From positions 310,001 through 374,000 of the forward strand of contig NZ_CP006880.1 of assembly GCF_000816845.1 (NCBI RefSeq): 64,000 nucleotides of DNA. Direction: 5' to 3'. Within the stretch, counting starts at the first letter, position 1. Every line of letters begins with the position of its first letter. This DNA is from Rhizobium gallicum bv. gallicum R602sp. GTDB lineage: Bacteria; Pseudomonadota; Alphaproteobacteria; Rhizobiales; Rhizobiaceae. The translations under genes and the position numbers were made by a program. The notes beneath the pieces are model-generated. The model did no database searches and was not told the origin of the DNA. It was given only the letters and a program-made list of their open reading frames with translations. Below, in pieces: positions 1 through 8,532 of this stretch.

Positions 1-253
1 CGTAGTTCTGGAACACCATTGCGATGTCCCGGTCCTTGGGGTCGAGGTCGTTGACCACCCGATCCCCGATGACGATGTCGCCAGATGTGATGGGGATCAG
101 CCCCGCTACAAGATTGAGCGTGGTTGTCTTACCGCAGCCTGAAGGGCCGACGAGCGCAACAAATTCGCCGTCATTGACCGTCAGCGAAACATCGTTGACA
201 GCTTTGAAACTGCCATAGGTCTTGACAAGATTTTTGAGGACCACGTGGGCCAC
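1..253 (-). CDS. Sugar ABC transporter ATP-binding protein (UgpC/MsmK type), 3' end outside window
   Basis: The cytoplasmic ATPase of a CUT1 carbohydrate importer, which hydrolyses ATP to drive the permeases encoded just upstream. The first 84 residues are visible. They begin [19 protein letters not shown], contain the Walker A motif [10 protein letters not shown] near residue 37 and run to the Q-loop (AMVFQNY) at the window edge. The start is taken as GTG at 253, because no in-frame ATG gives the conserved N-terminus. The gene lies 10 bases downstream of the MalG-like permease, so it is the fourth gene of the operon. The family assignment is firm; the substrate is not visible. The Walker B motif and the C-terminal regulatory domain lie outside the window. 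Confidence 0.93.
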   Translation of the reverse strand, partial: MAHVVLKNLVKTYGSFKAVNDVSLTVNDGEFVALVGPSGCGKTTTLNLVAGLIPITSGDIVIGDRVVNDLDPKDRDIAMVFQNY

Positions 254-263
254 CGGCAACTCC

Positions 264-1154
264 CTAGTTCTTGACTGCGCCTTCTGTTAGGGCGCGTACG
301 AAGTATCGTTGCAGGACGAGGAACAGAACCACGACGGGCACGCTCATCATAAAGCTGGCCGCCATCAGGCCCGGAAAGTCCGTCGTATTTTCCGAGAAGA
401 AGCGCTGGATGCCGACCGGCAGTGTCAGCTGCTCGTTCTTGGAGAGGAAGGTGTAGGCGTAGATGTACTCGTTCCACGCGCCGATGAAGGAATAGATCGC
501 CGTGGCGATGATTCCCGGCGCCGAGAGCGGCATCACGATCAGGACAAAGGCCTGGAACCGCGTTGCCCCGTCGATGCGCGCGGCCTGCTCGAGTTGCACC
601 GGGATGTTGTCGTAGAAGCCCTTGAGGAGCCAGATTGCCAGCGGCAGGCCGAATGTGAGGTAAGTGAGGATGAGCGACCCATGCGTGTTCACCAGCCCGA
701 TCGCGCGCATCAGGATGAAGAGCGGCACGAGAAAGATCACCGCCGGGAACATATTGCGAAGCAAGACGGCGAAGAACAGAAAGTTCCGGCCCGGGAAGGT
801 GAAGCGGGAAAACGCGTAGGCCGCAGGAACCGCCACGATGACCGAAAGGATAGTCGTGGCAGTGGAGACGAAAAGGCTGTTCCAGAAGAAACGAAGGAAG
901 TCCTGGCCGACGCTGTTTTGCGGATCGAGCAGTTTCTGGTAGCTGGCAAGGGTGGGTTGGTCCGGCCACCATTGCGGCGGGAATTGCAAGGCCGCGAAGC
1001 CGGACTTGATCGAGGTGATCAGCATCCAGATCATTGGTAATGCGGTGTAAAGCAACATGAACACAAGAAAGATGCGTCCGCCCCACCGCCACCCATCGAT
1101 GCGGATGCGGCGACGCGCCTGGCCTGGAGGAGTAGTCTCGGCAATCGTGCTCAT
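264..1154 (-). CDS. Carbohydrate ABC transporter permease, MalG family
   Basis: Inner-membrane permease of the CUT1 sugar importer, 296 residues, the usual length for MalG-type subunits. The conserved EAA loop that docks the ATPase is seen as [15 protein letters not shown], followed by the membrane segment with [10 protein letters not shown]. About six hydrophobic spans can be read. The start is ATG at 1154 ([12 protein letters not shown]), chosen because it overlaps the stop of the upstream permease by four bases (ATGA), the normal sign of translational coupling. A longer frame continues upstream, but only by running over the neighbouring gene. The substrate is unknown; the enolase-superfamily genes across the divergent promoter suggest a sugar or sugar acid. 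Confidence 0.93.
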   Translation of the reverse strand: MSTIAETTPPGQARRRIRIDGWRWGGRIFLVFMLLYTALPMIWMLITSIKSGFAALQFPPQWWPDQPTLASYQKLLDPQNSVGQDFLRFFWNSLFVSTATTILSVIVAVPAAYAFSRFTFPGRNFLFFAVLLRNMFPAVIFLVPLFILMRAIGLVNTHGSLILTYLTFGLPLAIWLLKGFYDNIPVQLEQAARIDGATRFQAFVLIVMPLSAPGIIATAIYSFIGAWNEYIYAYTFLSKNEQLTLPVGIQRFFSENTTDFPGLMAASFMMSVPVVVLFLVLQRYFVRALTEGAVKN

Positions 1155-2125
1155 TCGCTCCCATCCTTCTGTTCGTTGCCGCTCAGCGCGCGGACGTAGA
1201 AGTAACCGAGCGACATCAGGATCAGGAACAGCAGCACCGAATAGGCCGATGCCACCCCCCAGCGCTGGCGGCCGAAGGCGAGTTCGTAAATGTGGGTGAT
1301 CCAGATATGCGATGCATTCGACGGCCCGCCGCCGGTCATGATCCAGGGGATGATGAAAGAATTGAAGTTGGCCACTGCCAGCAGAAGGATCGTCACCGTC
1401 GAGACGTTTCTCAGGTGTGGAAAGGTGACGTGCCAGAACCGCTGCCATGCGTTGGCTCCGTCGACTTTTGCGGCGCGCAGCAACTGGTCGGGAACCGTCT
1501 GCAGGCCAGCCATCATCATGATCATGGCGAACGGAAACTCTCGCCAGATATTCACGACGATCAGCGAGGGCAGCACTGTGCTGACGCTGTCGATGAAATT
1601 CGGCGGCCGATCGCTCAATCCCAGGCCAACCAGCACCGCGCCAATGATCCCAAAGTCCGAATGGTAGATCCATTTCCAGATATAGGACGCGGCAACCGCG
1701 CTGATAACCCAGGGAATGATCAGGACGGCGCGCAGGATGGCGCGGCCGGCAAAGTCACGATGAAGTGCGAGGGCGCAAGCGAACCCCAGGACAAACGAGA
1801 TGAAAGTCGATCCCGCTGTCCAGATAAGAGTGTTCGACGTAACCGTCCAGAACACCGGACTTTTGAGGATGGCGGTGTAGTTGTCGAGGCCGACGAAAAT
1901 CTTGTCCCGAAGCTGCAGGCCAGGCGGTGTGTTGAAGAGCGACAGCTCGATCGTGTAATAAATAGGGTAGGCTATGACGATGAGCATCACGGCGATCGCA
2001 GGAAGCACGTATGCGTAGTCAGCGCGATGCTCCCAGATCTTTCGCAGCACGCCGGACCCGTCGGGTTGCAGTCGTCGGGTAACCTCGGCCTTCCCAGTCA
2101 AGATCGTCACTGTGCAGAGCCTCAT
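1151..2125 (-). CDS. Carbohydrate ABC transporter permease, MalF/UgpA family
   Basis: First permease of the CUT1 importer, about 324 residues. It has an N-terminal membrane anchor (DYAYVLPAIAVMLIVIAYPI), further membrane spans and the EAA loop RAAKVDGANAWQRFWHVTFP, which contacts the ATPase. It follows the binding-protein gene and overlaps the next permease by four bases. The start is uncertain. ATG at 2125 is used here, but it has no good ribosome site; TTG at 2137 and GTG at 2110 (with GAGG about ten bases upstream) are alternatives. A perfect 10-bp hairpin lies just upstream and probably lowers permease output relative to the binding protein. Confidence 0.9.
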   Translation of the reverse strand: MRLCTVTILTGKAEVTRRLQPDGSGVLRKIWEHRADYAYVLPAIAVMLIVIAYPIYYTIELSLFNTPPGLQLRDKIFVGLDNYTAILKSPVFWTVTSNTLIWTAGSTFISFVLGFACALALHRDFAGRAILRAVLIIPWVISAVAASYIWKWIYHSDFGIIGAVLVGLGLSDRPPNFIDSVSTVLPSLIVVNIWREFPFAMIMMMAGLQTVPDQLLRAAKVDGANAWQRFWHVTFPHLRNVSTVTILLLAVANFNSFIIPWIMTGGGPSNASHIWITHIYELAFGRQRWGVASAYSVLLFLILMSLGYFYVRALSGNEQKDGSE

Positions 2126-2138
2126 CCTTGGGAACAAA

Positions 2139-2165
2139 ACCGGCTGCGATCGATGCGCAGCCGGT
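2139..2165 (-). promoter_or_regulatory. Intercistronic hairpin between binding protein and permease
   Basis: A perfect 10-bp inverted repeat (ACCGGCTGCG / CGCAGCCGGT) with a 7-base loop lies between the stop of the binding-protein gene (2184) and the start of the permease. No U-run follows, so it fits an mRNA-stabilising or partial attenuating element better than a full terminator. Such elements commonly keep binding-protein levels above permease levels. The function is inferred. Confidence 0.6.
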
Positions 2166-2183
2166 CAGATCGTCGGACTTGGA

Positions 2184-3662
2184 CTAGAGCCCACCGTCCA
2201 TCAGCTCTTTGACCTTCTTGGCCGCGTCGTCCGCTGCCTGCTCGACGGTCATGGCCCCAGTCAGAGCATTCTGGAGCATGTCCGGGATGATGATGTTCAT
2301 GATCTCGGGGGACTGTGGCAGTGCCGGGAACGGAATGCCGTAAGGCAGCATCGAGGTCGTGACATCAAGGAACTTGATGTTGTCCAGGCGTTCCTTCATC
2401 CATTTTGTCTTGAATCCGTTGAGGTTTCCCGGGTTCGAGCCGGCATAAGCCATCTTCAGTGACCATTCGGGGCTCGTCCACATGCAGATGATAGCTTTCG
2501 CCGCCGGCTCATCTACCTTGCCGCCCTCCACATATTCGGGCTTGAGGATGTGAATGTTTGAGCCGCCAAATACCACGGCACGCTTGCCGTCGGGACCAGT
2601 CGGGATCAAGCCGTACCGCATGTTGTCGATAACGGTCTGCGCCTTTTCCTTGTCCGTGTCCGTCGCCTTTTTCTGCAGGTCGAGCATAACGTCGTAATCA
2701 GATGGATGCGAGATCATCATGCCGAGCTGGCCAGCCAGAAAAAGGGGCTGGTTGTCTGCCTGCTGGTTCGTAAGCGCCGAAACCGGTACCGACTTGTCAC
2801 GAACATACATATCGTAGGAGGCTTGCAAAGCCGCCTTGCTCTGCGGGCTATCGAGCTTGACCTCCTTATAGGTCGGGTCGGCGGTGGCCTCGTCGAAGAC
2901 GCCGCCGCCATAGGCCCACAGCTGCGGCATGAAGCGGTAAGGCGTATTGCCGGCATTTTTGCGAGCCACGAGGCCGTAACCGGCAATGCCGAGCTTGTCG
3001 TGGATCTGCTTGGAATACTTGACGACGTCATCCCAAGTTGCTGGGGCCTTGTCCGGATCAAGGCCTGCACGCTTGAAGATGTCGGCATTCCAGATGAACG
3101 CCATCGTCTCGTTGTTGGTTGGAATGCCGTAGGTCACGTCCTCCCAGGTTACAGCCTTCATTGCGCCGGGCCAGAAATCCTCGGTCGCATATCCTACATC
3201 CTCGGGTTTGAGCGGCTGCAAATAGCCCTTTGAGGCGAACTCGGTGCCGCCCAGGATTTGCAGGCGGACCGCCATGGGCGCTGCATTGCCAAGGAGCGCG
3301 GTCCGGAACTTGTCCAGAAGGTCGTTATAGGTGAGGGCTTGTTCCTCAAGCTGGATGTTTGGATAGGTTTTGCGGAAGGTCGCGAAGAAATCCTTGTAAT
3401 ACTGGCGCAGGAGGTCGGGGTCACCCTCGAACACGCCCTGATACCAGAAAGTCAGTCGCCCCTTGTAGTCGAGCGGGGTGACCTTGGCGCAATCGGCCGC
3501 CGTGTCAAAATCCTGTGTGCCGGCAATGGAGCGCACATATTGCGGCGACCACTTGCTCAAGTCGACCGGCGCGCCCAGCGCAGACGCAGACGTCAACGAT
3601 ACCATCAAAGCAGTCGAGACAGTGCCGCGCAGGATGGCACCGCCGAGTGAAATCCTCGTCAT
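2184..3662 (-). CDS. ABC transporter periplasmic sugar-binding protein
   Basis: Extracytoplasmic solute-binding protein of the CUT1 importer (family 1 type), 492 residues and so somewhat longer than the usual 400-450. A Sec signal peptide covers about residues 1-30 and ends SASALGA. The mature part shows the typical pattern of this family, for example ATWDDVVKYSKQIHDKLG and GSNPGNLNGFKT. The start is ATG at 3662, with a strong GGAGG site eight bases upstream; the longer frame above it is discarded because it would hide the signal peptide. It is the first gene of the operon, divergent from the GntR regulator, with the operator region in the shared 206-base gap. Confidence 0.93.
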   Translation of the reverse strand: MTRISLGGAILRGTVSTALMVSLTSASALGAPVDLSKWSPQYVRSIAGTQDFDTAADCAKVTPLDYKGRLTFWYQGVFEGDPDLLRQYYKDFFATFRKTYPNIQLEEQALTYNDLLDKFRTALLGNAAPMAVRLQILGGTEFASKGYLQPLKPEDVGYATEDFWPGAMKAVTWEDVTYGIPTNNETMAFIWNADIFKRAGLDPDKAPATWDDVVKYSKQIHDKLGIAGYGLVARKNAGNTPYRFMPQLWAYGGGVFDEATADPTYKEVKLDSPQSKAALQASYDMYVRDKSVPVSALTNQQADNQPLFLAGQLGMMISHPSDYDVMLDLQKKATDTDKEKAQTVIDNMRYGLIPTGPDGKRAVVFGGSNIHILKPEYVEGGKVDEPAAKAIICMWTSPEWSLKMAYAGSNPGNLNGFKTKWMKERLDNIKFLDVTTSMLPYGIPFPALPQSPEIMNIIIPDMLQNALTGAMTVEQAADDAAKKVKELMDGGL

Positions 3663-3775
3663 AGGTATCCTCCAGGTTCTCCCATGCCGCTCTGCGTCGA
3701 AGCGAGCGGTCTTTGCTCCCCGGTCGCGGGATTTTCCACCCAATGTATCCCTTTGACCTTATCATACGTTTTCAG

Positions 3776-3813
3776 ATCGTAGATTGCCTGTCAACTAGCA
3801 AAATCGTACATTG
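3776..3813. promoter_or_regulatory. Direct repeats in the divergent promoter, possible GntR sites
   Basis: Two near-identical 11-mers, ATCGTAGATTG at 3776 and ATCGTACATTG at 3803, start 27 bases apart in the gap between the binding-protein gene and the GntR regulator. They are good candidates for the operator of the adjacent FCD-type regulator, which would control both directions. No binding evidence exists; the call rests on the repeat and its position. Confidence 0.4.
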
Positions 3814-3868
3814 TTTACGGAAATCTCGTGTGATATCCGAGTAATATATGTATTGATTGGGGACAGCC

Positions 3869-4579
3869 TTGGCCGAAACAAGCGATTTTAAAGCACAGCC
3901 ACCCGAAGGGATCGACGCTATCGGGGCCTCCAGCGAGGGCGCCTCGCTTTATCAACTGATTAGGGAAGACATCATCGAAGGGCGGCTCGCTGCCAACGAA
4001 CGCCTTGTTGTCACCGATCTCGCCCGGCGCCACGGCACCTCGACCAACCCTGTGCGCGAGGCTCTGCAGCTGTTGCGCGGGGAGGGCTTTGTCACCTTCG
4101 TTCCCAACCGCGGAGCGCGCGTCCGGCCCATAGATCAGGATTTTGTTCGGGACATCTACGAGATAGGAGTCTTGATCGAGCCGGCACTGACGCGATGGTT
4201 CGTGAATATGGCCACCGTCGAGGACATTGCTGAACTCGAACGCATCCAAGGCTTGATCGAAGAGAACAACTTCGCCGACACGTTCAGGCACAGCGAGCTG
4301 GACACCGCCTTTCACACCGTAATGTACCAAAGGCACTACAATCGCCATGCCGCCGAGCTTTGGTGGAAGCATCGCGAAGTGCTTCGTGCCGTGAGCCGGC
4401 GTTTCAACTTCACGCTCGCCCGGCGTGCCGCAATCCTTAGCGAGCATCGCGAGCTCATCGCGCATGTAAAAGCGGGAAATGCGAACGAGGCAGGCGAGCT
4501 CATTGCACGCCATGTCGAGGGCTCCGGCCGGCACATCCTCGAACATATGCGTGCGCGTAACGCCGCTCGGGCAGGATAG
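3869..4579 (+). CDS. GntR family transcriptional regulator, FCD (FadR) subfamily
   Basis: DNA-binding repressor or activator of about 236 residues. The N-terminal winged helix-turn-helix reads LYQLIREDIIEGRLAANERL then DLARRHGTSTNPVREALQLL. The C-terminal all-helical FCD domain carries the metal or ligand-binding type motif ELDTAFHTVMY and HRELIAHVKAGNANEA. No in-frame ATG precedes the domain. TTG at 3869 is chosen because GGGGA lies five bases upstream; TTG at 3857 is the alternative. It sits directly upstream of the enolase-family genes and divergent from the importer, so it most likely senses a sugar acid or its dehydration product and controls both units. Confidence 0.92.
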   Translation: MAETSDFKAQPPEGIDAIGASSEGASLYQLIREDIIEGRLAANERLVVTDLARRHGTSTNPVREALQLLRGEGFVTFVPNRGARVRPIDQDFVRDIYEIGVLIEPALTRWFVNMATVEDIAELERIQGLIEENNFADTFRHSELDTAFHTVMYQRHYNRHAAELWWKHREVLRAVSRRFNFTLARRAAILSEHRELIAHVKAGNANEAGELIARHVEGSGRHILEHMRARNAARAG

Positions 4580-4633
4580 AATACATGGCCTGGAATATCG
4601 TTATCCCGACCACTTCAGATAAAGGCAGTCGAG

Positions 4634-5800
4634 ATGAAAATCACCTGCGTTCGGCCGTGGCTCATCAAGTCCGATGCTTCTTATTGGGGAGAGTATCTGT
4701 TCGTCGAAGTGACGACCGACGAGGGGGTGAGCGGCTGGGGAGAGATCACCACCACGACAAGGCTCGCCAATCGCGCCCTCTGCACGATCCTGAGACAGAT
4801 CGGTGCCGCTGTGACAGGCGAGGACCCGGCGCGTATTGAGTATCTATGGCACAAGATATTCCGCAGTTTCACGTACATGGGCAGTCGCGGTGCCGCAGTC
4901 GAATGCGTGAGTGCCATTGACATAGCCCTCTGGGACATCCGAGGCAAGGTCTTGGGTAAGCCGATTTACGAGCTGTTGGGTGGACCGGTACGCGATGAAA
5001 TTGCGCTCTACACCCATCCCAACCAGGCTAAATTTACCAGCAATGAGGCTGTGGTCCGCGAAATTCGAGACATCGTCGAGTCCGGCCACACTGCGCTCAA
5101 GTTCGATCCTTTTCCCCAACAAGGCCGCACCGCCGATGGACAGCCTCGCGAACAGCGCGATGGCTACCTCGATGGCAGCATGACCCGCAAGGATGAGCGC
5201 GAAGCCGCCGAACTCACGGCTCTGATCCGCGAAACGGCGGGCTCCGATGTCGACATCCTCATCGATGCGCATGGCCGGTTCGACGTTCCAACCGCCATTC
5301 GCCTTTGTCGGAGCCTCGAGGAAGCCGGTCAGATCGACTGGTTCGAGGAGCCCTGTCCACCGGAGAGCCTCAACGCTCTCAAACAGGTCCGTGAGAAGGT
5401 CAGCGCCGCTATCTCGTGGGGCGAGCGCGGCCACACGAAGTGGGATTTCGTGCCGGTGCTCGAAAACAGGCTCGCTGACTACATCATGCCGGACGTCACC
5501 TGGACCGGCGGCATTACTGAACTCAAGAAGATTTCTGCCCTATGCGAAGCCTACTACATCCCCGTCTCGCCGCATGACGCGGCAGGGCCGATCAACGTGG
5601 TAGCGGGAGCGCAGGTGATGATGACCGTTCCTAATTTCTACAAACTCGAAACGTCGGAGTGGAACCTGGGCAAATACGATCACCTCATCGACAGCCCACT
5701 CGATGTTTCGAACGGCAGCCTCAAGCTTACGCCGAAGCCCGGTCTCGGCGTTGAAATGAACCGCGACTACCTTCAAAGCCACGAGATAGAGCTGGATTAG
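4634..5800 (+). CDS. Enolase-superfamily sugar-acid dehydratase, galactonate dehydratase-like
   Basis: Mandelate racemase / muconate lactonizing enzyme type protein of 388 residues. The N-terminal capping domain covers about residues 1-125, then a TIM barrel. The metal and catalytic residues follow the galactonate dehydratase pattern: D211 and H213 in IDAHGRFD, E238 or E239 in WFEEPCPPE, a third acidic ligand in WGERGHTKWD, and the late barrel histidine in VSPHDAAGPI. That pattern supports dehydration of an aldonic acid to a 2-keto-3-deoxy acid in the cytoplasm. It is the first of three paralogues and follows the GntR gene by about 50 bases, so it is probably co-transcribed. The exact substrate cannot be read from sequence. 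Confidence 0.9.
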   Translation: MKITCVRPWLIKSDASYWGEYLFVEVTTDEGVSGWGEITTTTRLANRALCTILRQIGAAVTGEDPARIEYLWHKIFRSFTYMGSRGAAVECVSAIDIALWDIRGKVLGKPIYELLGGPVRDEIALYTHPNQAKFTSNEAVVREIRDIVESGHTALKFDPFPQQGRTADGQPREQRDGYLDGSMTRKDEREAAELTALIRETAGSDVDILIDAHGRFDVPTAIRLCRSLEEAGQIDWFEEPCPPESLNALKQVREKVSAAISWGERGHTKWDFVPVLENRLADYIMPDVTWTGGITELKKISALCEAYYIPVSPHDAAGPINVVAGAQVMMTVPNFYKLETSEWNLGKYDHLIDSPLDVSNGSLKLTPKPGLGVEMNRDYLQSHEIELD

Positions 5801-5864
5801 CAACGCCCTCAGCCGCCCCAGCGTGCGCGGCGGCGAGCCACGCCGACCAAAACAAGGATAAATC

Positions 5865-7226
5865 ATGCCAGAGGCATATGGAGCCGACGAGGCGCTCAAT
5901 CGGGTGAACACGCATTCCAAGCCGACCGACCTTCGCATCACCGACATGCGGGTAGCCGAAATCGTCGGCGCGCCGTTCACCTCAGTGCTGCTTAAGATTT
6001 ACACCAACCAGGGCATCGCCGGGCTTGGCGAAGTGCGCGACGGTGCCAGCGCCACCTACGCGCTGATGCTGAAGAGCCGGTTGCTTGGCGAGAACCCTTG
6101 CAACATCGATCGACTGTTTCGCCGGATCAAGCAGTTCGGCGGGCACGGCCGGCAAGGCGGCGGCGTATCGGCGGTTGAAATCGCGTTGTGGGATCTTGCC
6201 GGCAAGGCCTATGGCGTCCCCATTTACCAGATGCTCGGCGGCCGTTTTCGGGACAAAGTGCGCGTCTACTGCGATACCGACGCCACCGTGCCGAGCGGCA
6301 CCGAGACCGGCAAGCGCCTCAAGCAGCGCATGGAGCTCGGCTTCACCTTCCTCAAGATGGATTTGGGACTGATGCAGATCGCGGATGTGCCCGGTGCGGT
6401 CGTGTTTCCTGCCGGATCACTGGAAGGGTACCGCGATCCTCCCAGTCGCGGGCCGCTGAAGACCATTGAAGATCGGCGTGTCCGCAATGCTGCGTACGAT
6501 TTGCATAACGTCCAGCACCCGTTTACCGGCCTCCACTTTTCCGACAAGGGTCTCGACCTGCTTGAGCAATACATCGCCGAGGTTCGTGAGGTCATCGGCA
6601 TGGATGTGCCGCTGGCGATCGACCATATCGGCCATATCTCGATGCAGAACGGCATTCGCCTTGCCAGGCGAATTGAAAAATACGTGCCAGCCTGGCTCGA
6701 GGATGTGATCCCATGGCAGTATACCGAACAATACCGACAACTGCAGGACGCCACCACGGTGCCAATCTGCACTGGCGAGGACATATACCTCAAGGAAGGC
6801 TTCGAGCCTCTGCTTAAGAGCGGTGGCGTCTCCGTTATCCACCCGGACCTGCTCACCAGTGGGGGCATCCTCGAGACCAAGAAGATCGGCGACATGGCGC
6901 AGGACCGTGGTGTCGCCATGGCCATCCACATGGCAGAAAGTCCAATCGCCGCAATGGCCGCTGCACATGTCGCGACCGCGACCGAAAATTTCATGGCGCT
7001 CGAATACCATTCAGCCGATGTCGACTGGTGGGACGATATCGTCACGGGCCTTCCCAAGCCGTTGGTGAAGAACGGCTTCATCACTGTTCCGGACAAGCCG
7101 GGCCTGGGAATTGACGACGTCGTCGACGAGGTGATCTCACAGCATCTGCAGCCGGGTGTCACCGGTATTTGGTCGCCTACGGATCACTGGGACGATGAGT
7201 ATTCCTGGGATCGTACCTGGAGCTGA
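5865..7226 (+). CDS. Mandelate racemase/muconate lactonizing enzyme family protein
   Basis: Second enolase-superfamily member, 453 residues, longer than the usual 380-410. The extra length is a 40-residue N-terminal tail plus an insert near residues 170-215 ([20 protein letters not shown]). Metal-ligand and catalytic features are [26 protein letters not shown] and the late barrel histidine in [10 protein letters not shown]. The start ATG at 5865 has AAGGA eight bases upstream. It lies 64 bases after the galactonate-dehydratase-like gene and 17 bases before the third paralogue. It probably acts on a related acid sugar or an epimer, but the reaction is not determined. Confidence 0.87.
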   Translation: MPEAYGADEALNRVNTHSKPTDLRITDMRVAEIVGAPFTSVLLKIYTNQGIAGLGEVRDGASATYALMLKSRLLGENPCNIDRLFRRIKQFGGHGRQGGGVSAVEIALWDLAGKAYGVPIYQMLGGRFRDKVRVYCDTDATVPSGTETGKRLKQRMELGFTFLKMDLGLMQIADVPGAVVFPAGSLEGYRDPPSRGPLKTIEDRRVRNAAYDLHNVQHPFTGLHFSDKGLDLLEQYIAEVREVIGMDVPLAIDHIGHISMQNGIRLARRIEKYVPAWLEDVIPWQYTEQYRQLQDATTVPICTGEDIYLKEGFEPLLKSGGVSVIHPDLLTSGGILETKKIGDMAQDRGVAMAIHMAESPIAAMAAAHVATATENFMALEYHSADVDWWDDIVTGLPKPLVKNGFITVPDKPGLGIDDVVDEVISQHLQPGVTGIWSPTDHWDDEYSWDRTWS

Positions 7227-7243
7227 GGCGAAAAGGAACGAAG

Positions 7244-8443
7244 ATGAAGATCACCGATCTCCGCTGCGCCGTTATCGGCAAACACCCGATCGTCCGCATC
7301 GTTACGGACGCGGGCCTTTATGGCTTGGGCGAAGTCGAATTCACCAAGTCCTACCTCAAGCCCTGGGTGCTGCATTTCCGCGAGGCGTTGGTCGGCGAGG
7401 ACCCGACCGACGTCGAGAGAGTAATGTTGAAGATCCGCCAACGCGGCTCTTTCAAGCCGTACGGCGCGGCGGTGAGCGCTATTGAGCATGCACTGTGGGA
7501 TATTGCTGGCAAGGCCGCAGGCGTGCCCGCCTATAAACTGCTCGGCGGCAAGGTGCGGGACAAGGTGCGGGTCTACAATGGTTCGATTCGCCAGAAACGC
7601 ACGGGCGACCGGCCGGAAGATTACGCCGCTGACGTCAAATGGATGATGGAGCAGCCGCAGAACTTCTTCATGGTCAAGCAAGGAATCTCGTTCCACTCCA
7701 ACATGAAGGACACTATCGAGGGCTTCCACTACGGCGTGACGCAGAAGAAGGCCGGGTATCACGGTGCCATGGATCAGGGCGTGATCAGCGAGCGCGGTTT
7801 CAATCACATGCTCGACTGCGTGATCGCGATGAAGGAAGTGCTGGGCGACAGAGTCAGCCTGGCACTCGACTGCGGCCCGGGCTGGATGCTGCCCGACGCG
7901 ATTAAGTTCGCTCGCGCTGTCGAGAAGTACAATTTGATGTGGCTCGAGGACATGCTGACTGGCGACTACGTGCCGTGGGTCAATCCGCAGGCCTATCGGG
8001 AACTGACTACCTCCACCTCGACGCCAATCCACACTGGTGAGCAGATCTACCTGCGGCACAATTTCAAGGAACTGATCGAGACGCAGGCGGTACGCGTCAT
8101 CGGGCCAGATCCAGCCGATGTTGGCGGCATTGCCGAACTCAAATGGGTCGCCGAGCACGCCTACATGCACTCGATCCTGATGGCACCGCACGGCACCGCT
8201 AACGGCCTGCTGGGCCTCGGTGCGTTGATCAATGTGTGCGCCACGTTGCCGGCAAATTACATCGCCTTCGAATATCCGACCGCCTCCGACCCCTGGTGGG
8301 AGGACCTGGTAATCGGCTTGCCGCCGCAGATCGTGAAGGACAGCATGGTGGACCTACTGGAAGCGCCGGGGCTGGGCCTCGATATCGACGCTGAAGGGGC
8401 CAGGAGATATCTCAGCGAAGAAGATGCGGGCTTTTTCGCCTGA
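7244..8443 (+). CDS. Mandelate racemase/muconate lactonizing enzyme family protein
   Basis: Third enolase-superfamily member, 399 residues. The capping domain begins MKITDLRCAVIGKHPIVRI. The barrel shows SLALDCGPGWML, WLEDMLTGD, IHTGEQIYLR and MAPHGTANGL, in the order expected for the metal ligands and the general base. It resembles the second paralogue (shared W-L-E-D and T-G-E-I/D-I-Y-L blocks) more than the first, so the two probably arose by duplication. ATG at 7244 follows AAAAGGA. It ends the operon 89 bases before the convergent TRAP permease gene. Its reaction, dehydration or epimerisation, is unknown. Confidence 0.88.
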   Translation: MKITDLRCAVIGKHPIVRIVTDAGLYGLGEVEFTKSYLKPWVLHFREALVGEDPTDVERVMLKIRQRGSFKPYGAAVSAIEHALWDIAGKAAGVPAYKLLGGKVRDKVRVYNGSIRQKRTGDRPEDYAADVKWMMEQPQNFFMVKQGISFHSNMKDTIEGFHYGVTQKKAGYHGAMDQGVISERGFNHMLDCVIAMKEVLGDRVSLALDCGPGWMLPDAIKFARAVEKYNLMWLEDMLTGDYVPWVNPQAYRELTTSTSTPIHTGEQIYLRHNFKELIETQAVRVIGPDPADVGGIAELKWVAEHAYMHSILMAPHGTANGLLGLGALINVCATLPANYIAFEYPTASDPWWEDLVIGLPPQIVKDSMVDLLEAPGLGLDIDAEGARRYLSEEDAGFFA

Positions 8444-8532
8444 ACCTCCCTCCACCTGCGGTGTCCATCTTGTCGGGCGCCAGGTAATAGGGCTCGCCCT
8501 TGACTCCCGAGGGCTTACCGACTGAGCCGCGT

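Noticed and set aside
181-1164. Long minus-strand frame overlapping the MalG-like permease in another phase.
   Set aside because: It has arginine-, histidine- and proline-rich composition without membrane spans, while the other frame encodes a clear permease.
3815-4546. Long minus-strand open frame (about 243 codons) opposite the GntR gene.
   Set aside because: It is the antisense shadow of a clear GntR gene and has no ribosome site or recognisable domain.
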